NCBI RefSeq assembly: GCF_029952955.1
Contig: NZ_JASATX010000002.1
Span: forward strand, 369,316 to 433,315
Direction of reading: 5' to 3'
DNA length: 64,000 nucleotides
From: Ruicaihuangia caeni
Lineage (GTDB): Bacteria > Actinomycetota > Actinomycetes > Actinomycetales > Microbacteriaceae
The notes under the pieces were generated by a model. The model worked only from the letters and a program-made list of their open reading frames with translations. It was not told the DNA's origin and did no database searches. This document shows, piece by piece, positions 1 to 8,360 of the stretch (position 1 is the stretch's first letter; the number at the start of each line of letters is the position of its first letter). The translations under genes and the position numbers were made by a program.

Positions 1-141
1 GATGCAGCACTGAGCACTCGCCCGCAGAGGGCAGGCGCGCAGAGGACGGGCGAGCAGAGTCTTAAGCTGGAAGGGATGCTGCGCCTCGCGGCATCCCGCT
101 TGAACGGCGACAACGTTCCCCTGTCCTCTGAAAGCAAGGCA

Positions 142-1338
142 ATGTCCGCGCCTGTTCGTACCGGCGGCTTCCCCTGGCCGGCCCTTCTCGTGCTCGCTGG
201 AGCGATCTTCAGCTGCACGGTGAGCGAGTTCCTGCCCACCGGCCTGCTGCCCGACATCGCTCGCGAGCTGAACGTGAGCCAGGCACAGGTCGGACTGCTC
301 GTGACGATCTTCGCGGGAACCGTCGTGGTGAGCGCCGCGCCGCTCACCGCGCTCACCCGCCGGTACTCGCGCCGCGCCCTCATCGTGACCGTGCTGCTGC
401 TCTTCGCCGCCTCGAACCTGGTCGCGGCGATCGCGCCCGACTACACGGTGCTCGTCGTGGCCCGTGTCATCGCGGGGCTCGCGCACGGTGTCTTCTGGGC
501 GGTCGCCGGCGCATACCCGGTGCAACTCGTGACCGGTGCGCAGCTCAACAAGGCCATCGCGGTGACTAACATGGGCAGCACCGCGGCATTCGTCATGGGC
601 GTCCCGCTCGGCACGGCGCTCGGGCAGGCGCTCGGCTGGCGCCTCGCGTTCGCTTCGGTGGCGGTCACCGTCGCGGTGCTCGCGGTGCTCGTGCGCCTGC
701 TGCTTCCTCCGGTGGAGCACCGAGTGCCGCTCCGCACCGGCGAGATCGCCATCCCGGTGCGCCGCGACCCGACCCTGCCCGCCGTCGTGGTCGTGTGCGT
801 GCTGACGCTCCTGATCATGCTCGGCCAGCACTCGTTCTACACCTACATCGCGCCGTGGCTCATCGAGGTGCCAGCGCTGGATGCCGCGGCCGTGCCGACC
901 GTGCTGCTGCTCTACGGGCTTGCCGGGGCAGTGGGGCTCTTGCTCGCGGGCACCATCGGCCGCCGGTACCCGAGCGGCACCTTCGTCGGGGCGATCATCG
1001 TCGCCGGTGGCGCGATCGTCTCGCTCGCGCTGACCGCCTCGTGGCAGTGGCCGGTGTTCGTGCTTGCGCTCGTGTGGGGCGCGACCATGGGCCTCTTGCC
1101 CACGCTGCTGCAGACGCGACTCTTGCGGGTGGCCTCGCCTCGGGTGCGCGACGTGTCGTCGGCCTTCCTCACGACCTCGTTCAACGTCGGAATCGGCACG
1201 GGGGCGCTGGCGGGAGCCGCGGTGCTGGAGGCCGGGGGAGCGATTGCCGTGCCGTGGCCCGCGGCGGTGCTGCTCGCGCTCAGCGCAGTGGTGGCCTTCA
1301 TCACCGACCGTCGGGTGATGCGCGGCGCCCTGCGCTGA
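142..1338 (+). CDS. MFS transporter (DHA1-type drug/sugar efflux)
   Basis: This is a 398-residue 12-helix major facilitator protein. The N-terminal helix is followed by SEFLPTGLLPDIA, a stretch typical of the AraJ/sugar-efflux and chloramphenicol-resistance branch of DHA1 exporters. The loop TRRYSRRAL after helix 2 fits the MFS motif A position. The frame is open upstream to ATG 76, but GGAAGGG abuts that codon directly and the extra 22 residues are not membrane-like, so ATG 142, with AAGCAAGG just before it, is preferred. It converges on nagA and has no obvious partner. The substrate cannot be told from sequence. Confidence 0.8.
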   Translation: MSAPVRTGGFPWPALLVLAGAIFSCTVSEFLPTGLLPDIARELNVSQAQVGLLVTIFAGTVVVSAAPLTALTRRYSRRALIVTVLLLFAASNLVAAIAPDYTVLVVARVIAGLAHGVFWAVAGAYPVQLVTGAQLNKAIAVTNMGSTAAFVMGVPLGTALGQALGWRLAFASVAVTVAVLAVLVRLLLPPVEHRVPLRTGEIAIPVRRDPTLPAVVVVCVLTLLIMLGQHSFYTYIAPWLIEVPALDAAAVPTVLLLYGLAGAVGLLLAGTIGRRYPSGTFVGAIIVAGGAIVSLALTASWQWPVFVLALVWGATMGLLPTLLQTRLLRVASPRVRDVSSAFLTTSFNVGIGTGALAGAAVLEAGGAIAVPWPAAVLLALSAVVAFITDRRVMRGALR

Positions 1339-1408
1339 ACCGAGAGCTGCGGCCGACCGGGGGCGTCCCGCCCAGCCGCGTGCGCGGAGCACGATGCGGC
1401 GCGAGCAC

Positions 1409-2566
1409 TCAGGCAGCCGGGGTGAGCTCCCGACCGTCTGCCCATACACGTCGAACGTTCCACTCGGCATCGAGCAGCAGCATGTCAGCAACGGAACCGG
1501 GGTCCAACCGACCGGCACGGTCGAGACCGATCGCGCGCGCCGGCGTCTCCGTCGCCGCGGCGACGGCGTCGGCCTCCGGCACCCCGGCCTCGATCGCGCG
1601 CCGAACCGCTGCATCCATGGTCAGTGTCGACCCTGCGATGGCGCCGCCGTCGCGGAGGCGTGCGACGCCCTCCCGCACCTGCACATCCAGCGAGCCGAGC
1701 ACGTAGTCGCCATCGTGCGAGCCGGCTGCCGCCATGGCGTCGGTGACGAGCGCGATGCGGCCGGGCGCTCCGGCGAATGCGAGCCGCACGACTTCCGGTC
1801 GCACATGCACGCCGTCGTTGATGAGTTCGAGGGTCACACCCGGTGCCTCGGTTGCAGCGATCACCGGTCCGGGCTCGCGGTGATGGATGCCACGCATGGC
1901 GTTGAACGCGTGAGTGAGGAGGGTCGCTCCCGACTCGAAGGCGGCCCGCGCCTGCTCGAAATCGGCGCCCGTGTGACCGACCGCGACGCGAATGCCCGCC
2001 TCGCGGAACAGTGCGATGGCCTCGCTCGCACCGGGCAGTTCGGGGGCGAGGGTGACCTGGCGGATCACCCCGTGGCCCGCCTCGATGAGCCGCTGCACCG
2101 CGGCTGCGCTCGGAGCGCGCAGCTGGGCCGGGTCGTGCGCACCGCGGAACTCGTGCTCGATGAACGGCCCTTCGAGATGCACCCCGACCACGAGCGGATC
2201 GTCGGCCATGACGGATGCCGCGGCATCCAGCCGCCGCTCCAGCACCTCGAGCGGGGCGGTCACGAATGAGAGCACGCTGCGGGTGGTGCCGTGCGCGCGG
2301 TGCAGCGAGAGCGCTTGGCGGATCGCGTCGGCGCCGTTGTCGAAGGAGGCGCCGCCCCCGCCATGGCAGTGGATGTCGACGAAACCAGCGGTGAGCGTCA
2401 ACCCGCGAGCATCGACCACGACCGCATCGCCGACAGAGTGCTGCCGCCAGTCGTCGCCGCCTCCGAGCGCGATGATGCCTCGTTCGTCGAAGACGATCCA
2501 CGCCTCCGGGTGCCGCTCGTCGCTGGAGGGGCGGATGAGGCGGCCGGAGTGGATGACGGTGCGCAT
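1409..2566 (-). CDS. nagA: N-acetylglucosamine-6-phosphate deacetylase
   Basis: This 385-residue amidohydrolase removes acetate from GlcNAc-6-phosphate in amino-sugar catabolism and cell-wall recycling. Visible metal and active-site residues are the HCHGGGG loop (about residues 66-72), Glu132 in GVHLEGPF, His198 in VGHTG, His219 in THAFNAM and the catalytic Asp276 in LVTDAMAAAG. Length and motif order match the family. The frame runs on upstream to 2680, but that part overlaps the riboswitch region and is not family-like, so ATG 2566 (MRTVIHSGR) is chosen. It is divergent from glyA. No nagB or sugar transporter gene is nearby. Confidence 0.93.
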   Translation of the reverse strand: MRTVIHSGRLIRPSSDERHPEAWIVFDERGIIALGGGDDWRQHSVGDAVVVDARGLTLTAGFVDIHCHGGGGASFDNGADAIRQALSLHRAHGTTRSVLSFVTAPLEVLERRLDAAASVMADDPLVVGVHLEGPFIEHEFRGAHDPAQLRAPSAAAVQRLIEAGHGVIRQVTLAPELPGASEAIALFREAGIRVAVGHTGADFEQARAAFESGATLLTHAFNAMRGIHHREPGPVIAATEAPGVTLELINDGVHVRPEVVRLAFAGAPGRIALVTDAMAAAGSHDGDYVLGSLDVQVREGVARLRDGGAIAGSTLTMDAAVRRAIEAGVPEADAVAAATETPARAIGLDRAGRLDPGSVADMLLLDAEWNVRRVWADGRELTPAA

Positions 2567-2613
2567 CGTGAGCTTCACTCTACTGCTGCGCGTTCGCGGC
2601 ATCCGGGCATAGA

Positions 2614-2700
2614 ATCGGGTCGTCGCGACTGGCGTCGGATGGGTCACCATCGGGGAGCGACAGACACGGATCGGCCGCACGCCTGGGCCCGCACCCGACT
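2614..2700 (+). promoter_or_regulatory. ZTP riboswitch (pfl motif) upstream of glyA-folD
   Basis: The leader carries the conserved blocks of the pfl/ZTP aptamer in the right order: GGGTCGTCGCGACTGGCG at 2617-2634, ACCATCGGGGAGCG at 2646-2659 and CCGCACGCCTGGGC at 2675-2688. Known ZTP riboswitches sense the folate-stress signal ZMP/ZTP and switch on one-carbon and purine genes such as glyA, folD and purH. Here the element ends about 35 nt before the glyA start and glyA is followed by folD, the expected regulon. No strong terminator stem is visible after it, so control of translation initiation is possible. Confidence 0.88.
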
Positions 2701-2736
2701 AGTTTTGTCATGTCCGTGTCTGTGAAGGAGTACTCC

Positions 2737-4014
2737 GTGTCCGACCGCCTCCCCTCCACGTTCAACGAACCGCTCAGCGTCGTCGACCCGGAGATCGCCA
2801 AGGTCCTCGAGCAAGAGCTCGGCCGTCAGCGCGACTACCTCGAGATGATCGCGAGCGAGAACTTCGTGCCGCTCGCCGTGCTCGAGGCGCAGGGCTCGGT
2901 GCTCACCAACAAGTACGCCGAGGGCTACCCTGGACGCCGCTACTACGGCGGCTGTGAGTACGTCGACGTGGCCGAGAACCTGGCGATCGAGCGCGCGAAG
3001 TCGCTCTTCGGTGCCAAGTTCGCGAATGTGCAGCCGCACGCCGGCGCGCAGGCGAACGCCGCGGTGCTGCACGCCATCGCGAAGCCCGGCGACCGCATCC
3101 TCGGCCTGGAGCTCGCTCACGGTGGTCACCTCACGCACGGCATGCGCCTGAACTTCTCGGGCCGCCTCTACGAGGCGCACGCCTACGGCGTCGACCCCGA
3201 GACCATGCGCATCGACATGGACGTGGTGCGCGAGAAGGCGCTCGAGGTGCGCCCCCAGGTACTCATCGCCGGCTGGTCGGCCTACCCTCGACAGCTCGAC
3301 TTCGAGGCCTTCCGCTCGATCGCCGATGAAGTGGGCGCGACGCTCTGGGTCGACATGGCGCACTTCGCCGGACTGGTGGCGGCTGGGCTGCACCCCTCGC
3401 CGGTGCCGTACGCCGACGTGGTGAGCTCGACCGTGCACAAGACAATCGGCGGACCCCGTTCGGGCTTCATCCTGTCGAACGACGCCGACATCGCGAAGAA
3501 GCTCAACTCGGCGGTGTTCCCGGGGCAGCAGGGCGGCCCGCTCATGCATGTGATCGCAGCGAAGGCGGTCGCGTTCAAGCTCGCTGCCGAGCCCGAGTTC
3601 AAGGACCGTCAGGAGCGCACGCTGCGCGGCGCGAAGCTGCTTGCGGAGCGGCTCACGGCATCCGACTCGCGTGACGCCGGCATCGACGTGCTCACGGGTG
3701 GCACCGATGTGCACCTCGTGCTCGCCGACCTTCGCGAGTCGGCGATCGACGGCAAGCAGGCCGAAGATCTGCTGCATCAGGTCGGCATCACCGTGAACCG
3801 CAACTCGGTGCCCTTCGACCCCCGCCCGCCGATGGTCACCTCGGGTGTTCGCATCGGCACCCCGGCGCTCGCCACTCGTGGCTTCGACGATGCGGAGTTC
3901 ACCGAGGTCGCCGATGTGATCGCGTCGGTGCTGATGCCTGGCGCCGACATCGATTCGGCGCGCGCACGGGTGAAGGCGCTCGCCGACGCGTTCCCCCTGT
4001 ACCAGGCGCTCTGA
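2737..4014 (+). CDS. glyA: Serine hydroxymethyltransferase
   Basis: This 425-residue PLP enzyme interconverts serine plus tetrahydrofolate with glycine plus 5,10-methylene-THF. Family landmarks include MIASENFVP near the N-terminus, [15 protein letters not shown], and the PLP lysine at about residue 235 in [13 protein letters not shown], followed by [11 protein letters not shown] 2737 is preferred over ATG 2710 because AAGGAG (2725-2730) lies 6 nt before it. Translation is probably governed by the ZTP riboswitch just upstream. folD follows after 22 nt, so both one-carbon enzymes should be co-transcribed. Confidence 0.95.
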   Translation: MSDRLPSTFNEPLSVVDPEIAKVLEQELGRQRDYLEMIASENFVPLAVLEAQGSVLTNKYAEGYPGRRYYGGCEYVDVAENLAIERAKSLFGAKFANVQPHAGAQANAAVLHAIAKPGDRILGLELAHGGHLTHGMRLNFSGRLYEAHAYGVDPETMRIDMDVVREKALEVRPQVLIAGWSAYPRQLDFEAFRSIADEVGATLWVDMAHFAGLVAAGLHPSPVPYADVVSSTVHKTIGGPRSGFILSNDADIAKKLNSAVFPGQQGGPLMHVIAAKAVAFKLAAEPEFKDRQERTLRGAKLLAERLTASDSRDAGIDVLTGGTDVHLVLADLRESAIDGKQAEDLLHQVGITVNRNSVPFDPRPPMVTSGVRIGTPALATRGFDDAEFTEVADVIASVLMPGADIDSARARVKALADAFPLYQAL

Positions 4015-4036
4015 TCGAGTGGAGGAGGCTGAGCCG

Positions 4037-4924
4037 ATGACCGCGATCACGCTCGACGGCGTCGCCACCGCGTCGGCCGTGAAGTCGGAGTTGGCCTCGC
4101 GGATCGCGGCCCTGCGAGCGCGCGGCGTCGTGCCAGGGCTCGGCACGCTCCTCGTGGGCGACGACCCTGGATCGCGTTCGTATGTCGCCGGCAAGCACCG
4201 CGACTGCGCCGAAGTCGGCATCGAATCGATCCGCGTCGATCTGCCGGCCACGGCGACGGATGCCGATGTGCGTGCCGCGATCGACCGGCTCAACAGCGAC
4301 CCGGCCGTCACCGGCTACATCGTGCAGCTTCCGCTGCCGCGCGGCCTCGACGAGCACGCCGCGCTCGAGGCGATGGACCCGGCGAAGGATGCCGACGGCC
4401 TCCACCCGACCAACCTCGGCCGCCTCGTGCTCGGCGTCGCCGGCGAGCTCGACTCGCCGCTACCGTGCACCCCCGCTGGCATCGTCGAGCTGCTGCAGCG
4501 CTACGACGTGCCGATCGCGGGTCGGCATGTGGTGGTAGTCGGTCGAGGCATCACGGTCGGACGTCCGCTCGGCCTGCTGCTGACCCGCAAGGGCCTCGAC
4601 GCCACAGTGACGCTGACGCACTCGCGCACGGTCGATCTCGCCGCAGAAGTGCGCCGGGCCGACATCGTGGTCGCGGCGGTCGGAGTGCCGCACCTCATCA
4701 AGCCCGACTGGGTGAAGCCCGGCGCCGCGGTGCTCGACGTGGGCATCACGCGCGTCGAAGATCCCGCCACAGGCAAGGGCAGGCTGACCGGCGATGTCGA
4801 CCCCGCGGTCGCGTCCATCGCCGGGCACCTGTCGCCCAACCCGCGCGGGGTCGGGCCCATGACGCGGGCCATGCTGCTCGCCAACGTCGTGAAGGCCGCC
4901 GAGCTGCAGCATCCCGCCGCCTAG
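4037..4924 (+). CDS. folD: Bifunctional methylene-THF dehydrogenase/cyclohydrolase
   Basis: This 295-residue protein oxidises 5,10-methylene-THF to methenyl-THF and hydrolyses it to 10-formyl-THF. Conserved residues are Lys53 (YVAGKHRDC), Gln97 (YIVQLPLP), Asp120 (DADGLHP) and the nucleotide-binding [11 protein letters not shown] near residue 170. The C-terminal [17 protein letters not shown] is the family signature. A frame-extending GTG at 4019 is less likely than ATG 4037, which has GGAGGAGG about 8 nt upstream. It forms an operon with glyA behind the ZTP riboswitch. Confidence 0.95.
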   Translation: MTAITLDGVATASAVKSELASRIAALRARGVVPGLGTLLVGDDPGSRSYVAGKHRDCAEVGIESIRVDLPATATDADVRAAIDRLNSDPAVTGYIVQLPLPRGLDEHAALEAMDPAKDADGLHPTNLGRLVLGVAGELDSPLPCTPAGIVELLQRYDVPIAGRHVVVVGRGITVGRPLGLLLTRKGLDATVTLTHSRTVDLAAEVRRADIVVAAVGVPHLIKPDWVKPGAAVLDVGITRVEDPATGKGRLTGDVDPAVASIAGHLSPNPRGVGPMTRAMLLANVVKAAELQHPAA

Positions 4925-5037
4925 GCCGAGCCGGCACCTCAGCCGCTACGGCGCAGAGTACGCGGAGCGGGCGCTGTTACGCTCGATCGGACGATCCGGC
5001 AGGATGCCGCCGGGCACACCCGCGAGAGGAAGTCACC

Positions 5038-5160
5038 ATGTGTCAGCCAGTCACCTGCAACCGCTGCGGCAAAGTGACGTGGGCCGGCTGCGGTGAGCAC
5101 ATCGAAGAGGCGAAGGCTCAAGTTCCCGCCTCTGAGTGGTGCGGCCACGTCGCCGAGTAG
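5038..5160 (+). CDS. Small Cys-rich zinc-ribbon-like protein (40 aa)
   Basis: A complete 40-residue ORF starts at ATG 5038 with GAGAGGAAG upstream. It has four cysteines arranged as CNRCGK near the N-terminus, then WAGCGEH, and WCGHV near the C-terminus. Cys and His spacing suggests a single bound zinc. I recall similar very short proteins with the CxxCGKxTWAGCGxH pattern in many Actinobacteria, with no assigned function. It lies between folD and the SMR pair and may be monocistronic. Confidence 0.75.
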   Translation: MCQPVTCNRCGKVTWAGCGEHIEEAKAQVPASEWCGHVAE

Positions 5161-5196
5161 ACGCACGAAGCGATCGGTGGTGAGTAGTCTCACCAC

Positions 5197-5604
5197 ATGC
5201 GATCTCGCGGCACGGCTGCCCCGTTGAAGCGCTGGCTGCTGCTGTCGGCCGCGATCCTCACCGAGGTGGTGGGCACGCTCGCGTTGAGGGCCACGGTCGA
5301 TGACGCCGTCTGGATGCCGGTCGTGATCGTCACCTATGCGGCCGCGTTCGTGCTGCTGGGGCTCGCGCTTCGCGCCGGGATGCCGGTGGGCATCGCCTAC
5401 GGCATCTGGGGCGCCTGCGGTGTCGCGCTCACCGCGGTGCTCGCCGCGGTGCTCTTCGACGAGCTGTTGAGCGGACCGGCGATCGTCGGCATCCTGCTCA
5501 TCATCGTGGGTGTCGTTGTCGTCGAGATGGGGTCGCACCCACTTCGCCGGGCCTCCACTCCGAAGACAGAACTGGCAGCCGAGCCAGACGAGGGCGCCGC
5601 ATGA
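5197..5604 (+). CDS. Small multidrug resistance (SMR) transporter subunit A
   Basis: This 135-residue protein has four predicted helices, preceded by a short basic N-terminus and followed by a charged C-terminal tail of about 25 residues. The first helix contains AAILTEVVGTLALR with the membrane Glu that binds cations and protons in SMR proteins. The third-helix region GMPVGIAYGIWGACG matches the family. Its stop overlaps the start of the next SMR gene (ATGA), so the two probably form an obligate heterodimer like EbrAB or YkkCD. No guanidine riboswitch is visible upstream. Confidence 0.85.
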   Translation: MRSRGTAAPLKRWLLLSAAILTEVVGTLALRATVDDAVWMPVVIVTYAAAFVLLGLALRAGMPVGIAYGIWGACGVALTAVLAAVLFDELLSGPAIVGILLIIVGVVVVEMGSHPLRRASTPKTELAAEPDEGAA

Positions 5605-5915
5605 GCTGGTTCTGGCTCTCGCTCGCAATCGTCACCGAGGTGGCGGCGACGCTCAGCTTGCGCGCTTCAGACGGGCTTCGCAAACGCCGGTGGCTGGTCC
5701 CGGTGGTCATCGGCTACGTCGCCTCGTTCTTCTTCCTGGCCTTCACCCTCGAAGCGGGGATGCCGGTGGGCATCGCCTACGGCGTCTGGAGTGCGATCGG
5801 CATTGTCGCTGTTGCCGTTCTCGCTCGCGCCATCTGGAAGGAGCCGTTGACCAAGCGGATGGTGCTCGGCATCGTCATCATCATCGCGGGCGTCGTGCTC
5901 GTCGAGCTCGGCTGA
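5601..5915 (+). CDS. Small multidrug resistance (SMR) transporter subunit B
   Basis: This 104-residue four-helix SMR protein is translationally coupled to the preceding one through a 4-nt overlap. AIVTEVAATLSLRASDGLRKR carries the conserved Glu of helix 1, and GMPVGIAYGVWSAIG is the helix 3 motif. It lacks the long C-terminal tail of its partner. Two unequal adjacent SMR genes are the hallmark of heterodimeric exporters of quaternary ammonium or guanidinium-like cations. The substrate is not known. Confidence 0.87.
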   Translation: MSWFWLSLAIVTEVAATLSLRASDGLRKRRWLVPVVIGYVASFFFLAFTLEAGMPVGIAYGVWSAIGIVAVAVLARAIWKEPLTKRMVLGIVIIIAGVVLVELG

Positions 5916-5948
5916 GCCGCGAGTCAATCCCGGCACGGGGCAGACGAG

Positions 5949-6761
5949 TCAGGCGTCGGGCGACTCGTTCTCCATCATGGTGCGCACGCGGTCGACGTCG
6001 AGCAGCGGCGACGATCGATCGCGTTCGGGTGCGGGAGCGGATGCGGCGGCGCCGGGGTCGAGCAGGCGCTGCAGTCCCACGCGCACCAGGCCGCCATCGA
6101 TGGACGTGATGCCGCTGAGGGAGAGCACTGACACGCCTTGATCCAGCGCCGCCATCAGCTTCGCGGCATCCTCGGCGGGCAACGAGTCGTCAGCAGGCCG
6201 GTTGGCCCTCGCGAGGTCGGCGTAGACGTCGATCATCACCTGCACACGCTCGCGGAGCGCTTCCGTGAGGGCTTCGTCTCGCGCGGCAGCCGCGATGAAT
6301 TCGAGGGTCGCGAGGCCGAAGCCGCGCACGAGCTCCTCTGGGTTCGTGTCGGCGCCACCCATGCCGAGCGAGCCCGGGGCGCTCGTCGCGGGAGACTCGG
6401 CATCAGCCTCGTGCTCATCATGCGGCTCGCGGTGGTCTGATACCCGACCCGGCGCCGACCCGGACCCCGCAGCGAACGGGTCCCAGCCCTGGCTCCGCAG
6501 GGCGCCCATCGTGAAGTCCATCGTCGCCAGGAAGAGCTGCGCTTTGTTCGTGAAGTTGGAGTAGACCGCTCCCTTCGAGAACCCCGCCTCGGCGGCGATC
6601 GTGTCGAGGCTGGCAGCGTGATAGCCCACCCGGGTGAACGCATCGAGCGCCGCCATGACCAGCGCTTCCCGGGTCTCCTGCTGCCGGGCCGCCCTGCTGC
6701 CCGCAGCCCGCGCACGGGTGTGCCCTGCGCTCGCATCCGCATTCGAGGGCGTCGACTCCAT
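5949..6761 (-). CDS. TetR-family repressor of the adjacent ABC exporter
   Basis: This is a 270-residue TetR regulator. The N-terminal helix-turn-helix shows TRVGYHAASLDTIAAEAGFSKG and the usual VYSNF, and a ligand-binding domain follows. A low-complexity Glu/Asp/Ser-rich linker of about 40 residues (around residues 105-145) is unusual for the family. ATG 6761 is preferred over the frame-extending start at 6785. A -10-like TATGAT (6773-6768 on this strand) lies 6 nt before it, which would give a leaderless mRNA. The gene diverges from the ABC genes across two palindromes, so it very likely represses both directions. Confidence 0.85.
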   Translation of the reverse strand: MESTPSNADASAGHTRARAAGSRAARQQETREALVMAALDAFTRVGYHAASLDTIAAEAGFSKGAVYSNFTNKAQLFLATMDFTMGALRSQGWDPFAAGSGSAPGRVSDHREPHDEHEADAESPATSAPGSLGMGGADTNPEELVRGFGLATLEFIAAAARDEALTEALRERVQVMIDVYADLARANRPADDSLPAEDAAKLMAALDQGVSVLSLSGITSIDGGLVRVGLQRLLDPGAAASAPAPERDRSSPLLDVDRVRTMMENESPDA

Positions 6762-6778
6762 ACGCCGATCATACGGAC

Positions 6779-6832
6779 TTGACATACCGAGCGTATGTCA
6801 AATACCGTCAGTACTTGAAATAACGACGGTAT
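6779..6832. promoter_or_regulatory. Double palindromic operator between tetR and ABC genes
   Basis: Two inverted repeats fill the divergent region. The first is a perfect TTGACATAC-N5-GTATGTCAA (6779-6801). The second is ATACCGTC-N15-GACGGTAT (6802-6832). They are adjacent, and a further CGGTAT lies just before the ABC start. TetR dimers normally bind such sites, and the position fits autorepression plus repression of the exporter. Confidence 0.65.
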
Positions 6833-6848
6833 CTGAAAGAGGGTCGGT

Positions 6849-7754
6849 ATGGAGAGAGCGGTTCTGGAGGTCGAGGCGCTGACCAAGCGCTTCGGGGCGC
6901 TGGTGGCAAACGATGCGATCGACTTGACGGTGCAGCCCGGCCAGGTGGTCGGGCTGCTCGGGCATAACGGCGCCGGAAAGACGACCCTCGTCTCGCAAGT
7001 CGTCGGCCTGTCCAAGCCAGACAGCGGCTCCGTTCGGGTGGCGGGCATGGATGCGATCGCTGATCCGGCTGCCGCTCGCAGGTGCGTTGCGCTGCAGGCG
7101 CAGAGTCAGGCGCCGCTCGACGGTCTGACGCCTCGCGCGGCCATTGAGATCGCAGGTCGCATCCGAGGGATGTCTCGCAATGATGCGCGGCGGGCCGCCC
7201 GTGAGCTCGCCGACGAGCTCGACATCGGCGAGTGGCTCGACCGTCGCGCGATGCCAGACGGCGGCGGGCTCTCAGGAGGGGTGCGGCGGCTCACAGCGTT
7301 TGCGATGGCCGCTGTCGCTGGGGTGCCGCTCATCATCCTCGACGAGCCCACGAACGACGTCGACGCCGCGCGACGGCGTCTTCTCTGGGCGGCAGTGCGC
7401 CGGCTCGGAGACGAAGGCGCCGGAGTGCTGCTCGTCACGCACAATGTGGTGGAAGCCGAGCGCGTCGTCGACGACCTCGTCGTGCTCGACCGCGGCGCCG
7501 TGGTCGCTGCGGGCTCCCCGAGCCGACTTCGTGGTGACCGAGACAACGAACTCCGCCTCGAGCTCTCGTTGACGCCGGAAGGCGAAGACCCGACGCTGCC
7601 ACCGACCGATGTTCCGATGCCGGTGACACGTCGAGTGCGAGTCGGGCGACGTGTGCTGCTCACAATCGCGCCGGATGCCGCTGAGTCGGCGGTCAGGTGG
7701 GCTGCGGCGCTGCGCGGTCAGGGCCGCGTGGAAGGGTACTCCCTCGCCCGATGA
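6849..7754 (+). CDS. ABC exporter ATPase (DrrA-like), C-terminus possibly truncated
   Basis: This 301-residue nucleotide-binding protein has Walker A GHNGAGKTT (about residues 38-46), a signature loop LSGGVRR in which the usual Gln is Val, Walker B LIILDEPTNDVD and an H-loop LVTHN. It is of the type that works with ABC-2 permeases. The chain ends at GYSLAR, where relatives usually continue with a short LEDVY-type tail. The stop is followed at once, in the same frame, by the remains of the permease gene. This suggests that a deletion removed the junction between the two genes. Confidence 0.8.
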   Translation: MERAVLEVEALTKRFGALVANDAIDLTVQPGQVVGLLGHNGAGKTTLVSQVVGLSKPDSGSVRVAGMDAIADPAAARRCVALQAQSQAPLDGLTPRAAIEIAGRIRGMSRNDARRAARELADELDIGEWLDRRAMPDGGGLSGGVRRLTAFAMAAVAGVPLIILDEPTNDVDAARRRLLWAAVRRLGDEGAGVLLVTHNVVEAERVVDDLVVLDRGAVVAAGSPSRLRGDRDNELRLELSLTPEGEDPTLPPTDVPMPVTRRVRVGRRVLLTIAPDAAESAVRWAAALRGQGRVEGYSLAR

Positions 7755-8300
7755 ATGGTCATGGGGCTGGTGATGGTGTCGCAAGGCGTGGCGCAGGCCC
7801 GCACGACCGGCACATTCACCTATCTGCGCGCGCTCCCTGTTCCCCGGCCGCTGCTGCTGTTCGCAGACCTCACAGTCTGGTTGGCCGTCTCCCTGCCGAG
7901 CGTGGCGGTAGCGCTGCTCGTCGCGCACTGGCGGTACGGCTTCGATTTCAGCTTCGACTGGCCCGTGCTGCTCCTCGCGTCCACGCTCACCGCTGTGACG
8001 GCATCCGCGGTGGGATGCGCACTGGCGCTTGCGCTGCCTCCCATGCTCACCCAGCTCGTCACCCAGGTGCTCGTGTTCTTCGTGATGCTCTTCTCGCCGA
8101 TCACCTTCCACGCCAGCCAGTTGCCCGAATGGTTCCAGATGGTGCACGACGTGCTGCCGTTCCGGCCGGCCGCCGATCTGCTGCGCGCGGGCATGCTGTC
8201 TGACAGCTACAACGCGTCGGCCTGGGATCTCGCGGTGCTTGGTGCCTGGTGCGTGGTCGGCTTCGCTGTGAGCCTTCGGGCCGTCATTCGGCGCGCCTGA
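7755..8300 (+). CDS. ABC-2 type permease, N-terminally truncated
   Basis: This 181-residue ORF begins in mid-domain. MVMGLVMVSQGVAQAR followed by GTFTYLRALPVPRP corresponds to the second-helix and cytoplasmic-loop region of ABC-2 permeases of about 250 residues. The first transmembrane helix and extracellular loop are therefore missing. Four to five helices remain, including FFVMLFSPITF and the terminal PFRPAADLLRAG. It starts directly after the ATPase stop in the same reading frame, with no clear ribosome-binding site. It is probably a decayed or nonfunctional permease, though a short active form cannot be excluded. Confidence 0.6.
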   Translation: MVMGLVMVSQGVAQARTTGTFTYLRALPVPRPLLLFADLTVWLAVSLPSVAVALLVAHWRYGFDFSFDWPVLLLASTLTAVTASAVGCALALALPPMLTQLVTQVLVFFVMLFSPITFHASQLPEWFQMVHDVLPFRPAADLLRAGMLSDSYNASAWDLAVLGAWCVVGFAVSLRAVIRRA

Positions 8301-8311
8301 ATTCGATGGAG

Positions 8312-8349
8312 CGCCGGTTCCCTTTTGCGTCGGCGAGCGGGAACCGGCG
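8312..8349. terminator. Bidirectional hairpin between convergent genes
   Basis: A perfect 11-bp inverted repeat, CGCCGGTTCCC (8312-8322) and GGGAACCGGCG (8339-8349), is separated by 16 nt and lies between two converging genes. There is no long U-tract on either side, which is common for terminators in high-GC actinobacteria. Confidence 0.6.
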
Positions 8350-8360
8350 GCTTCGTTGGT

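Noticed and set aside
2644-4311. 555-aa minus-strand open frame
   Set aside because: It is the antisense of glyA and the 5' part of folD. Its composition is that of a codon-bias shadow and no motif is present.
5100-5200. Guanidine riboswitch before the SMR pair
   Set aside because: The conserved ykkC-type motifs are not present in the short region before 5197.
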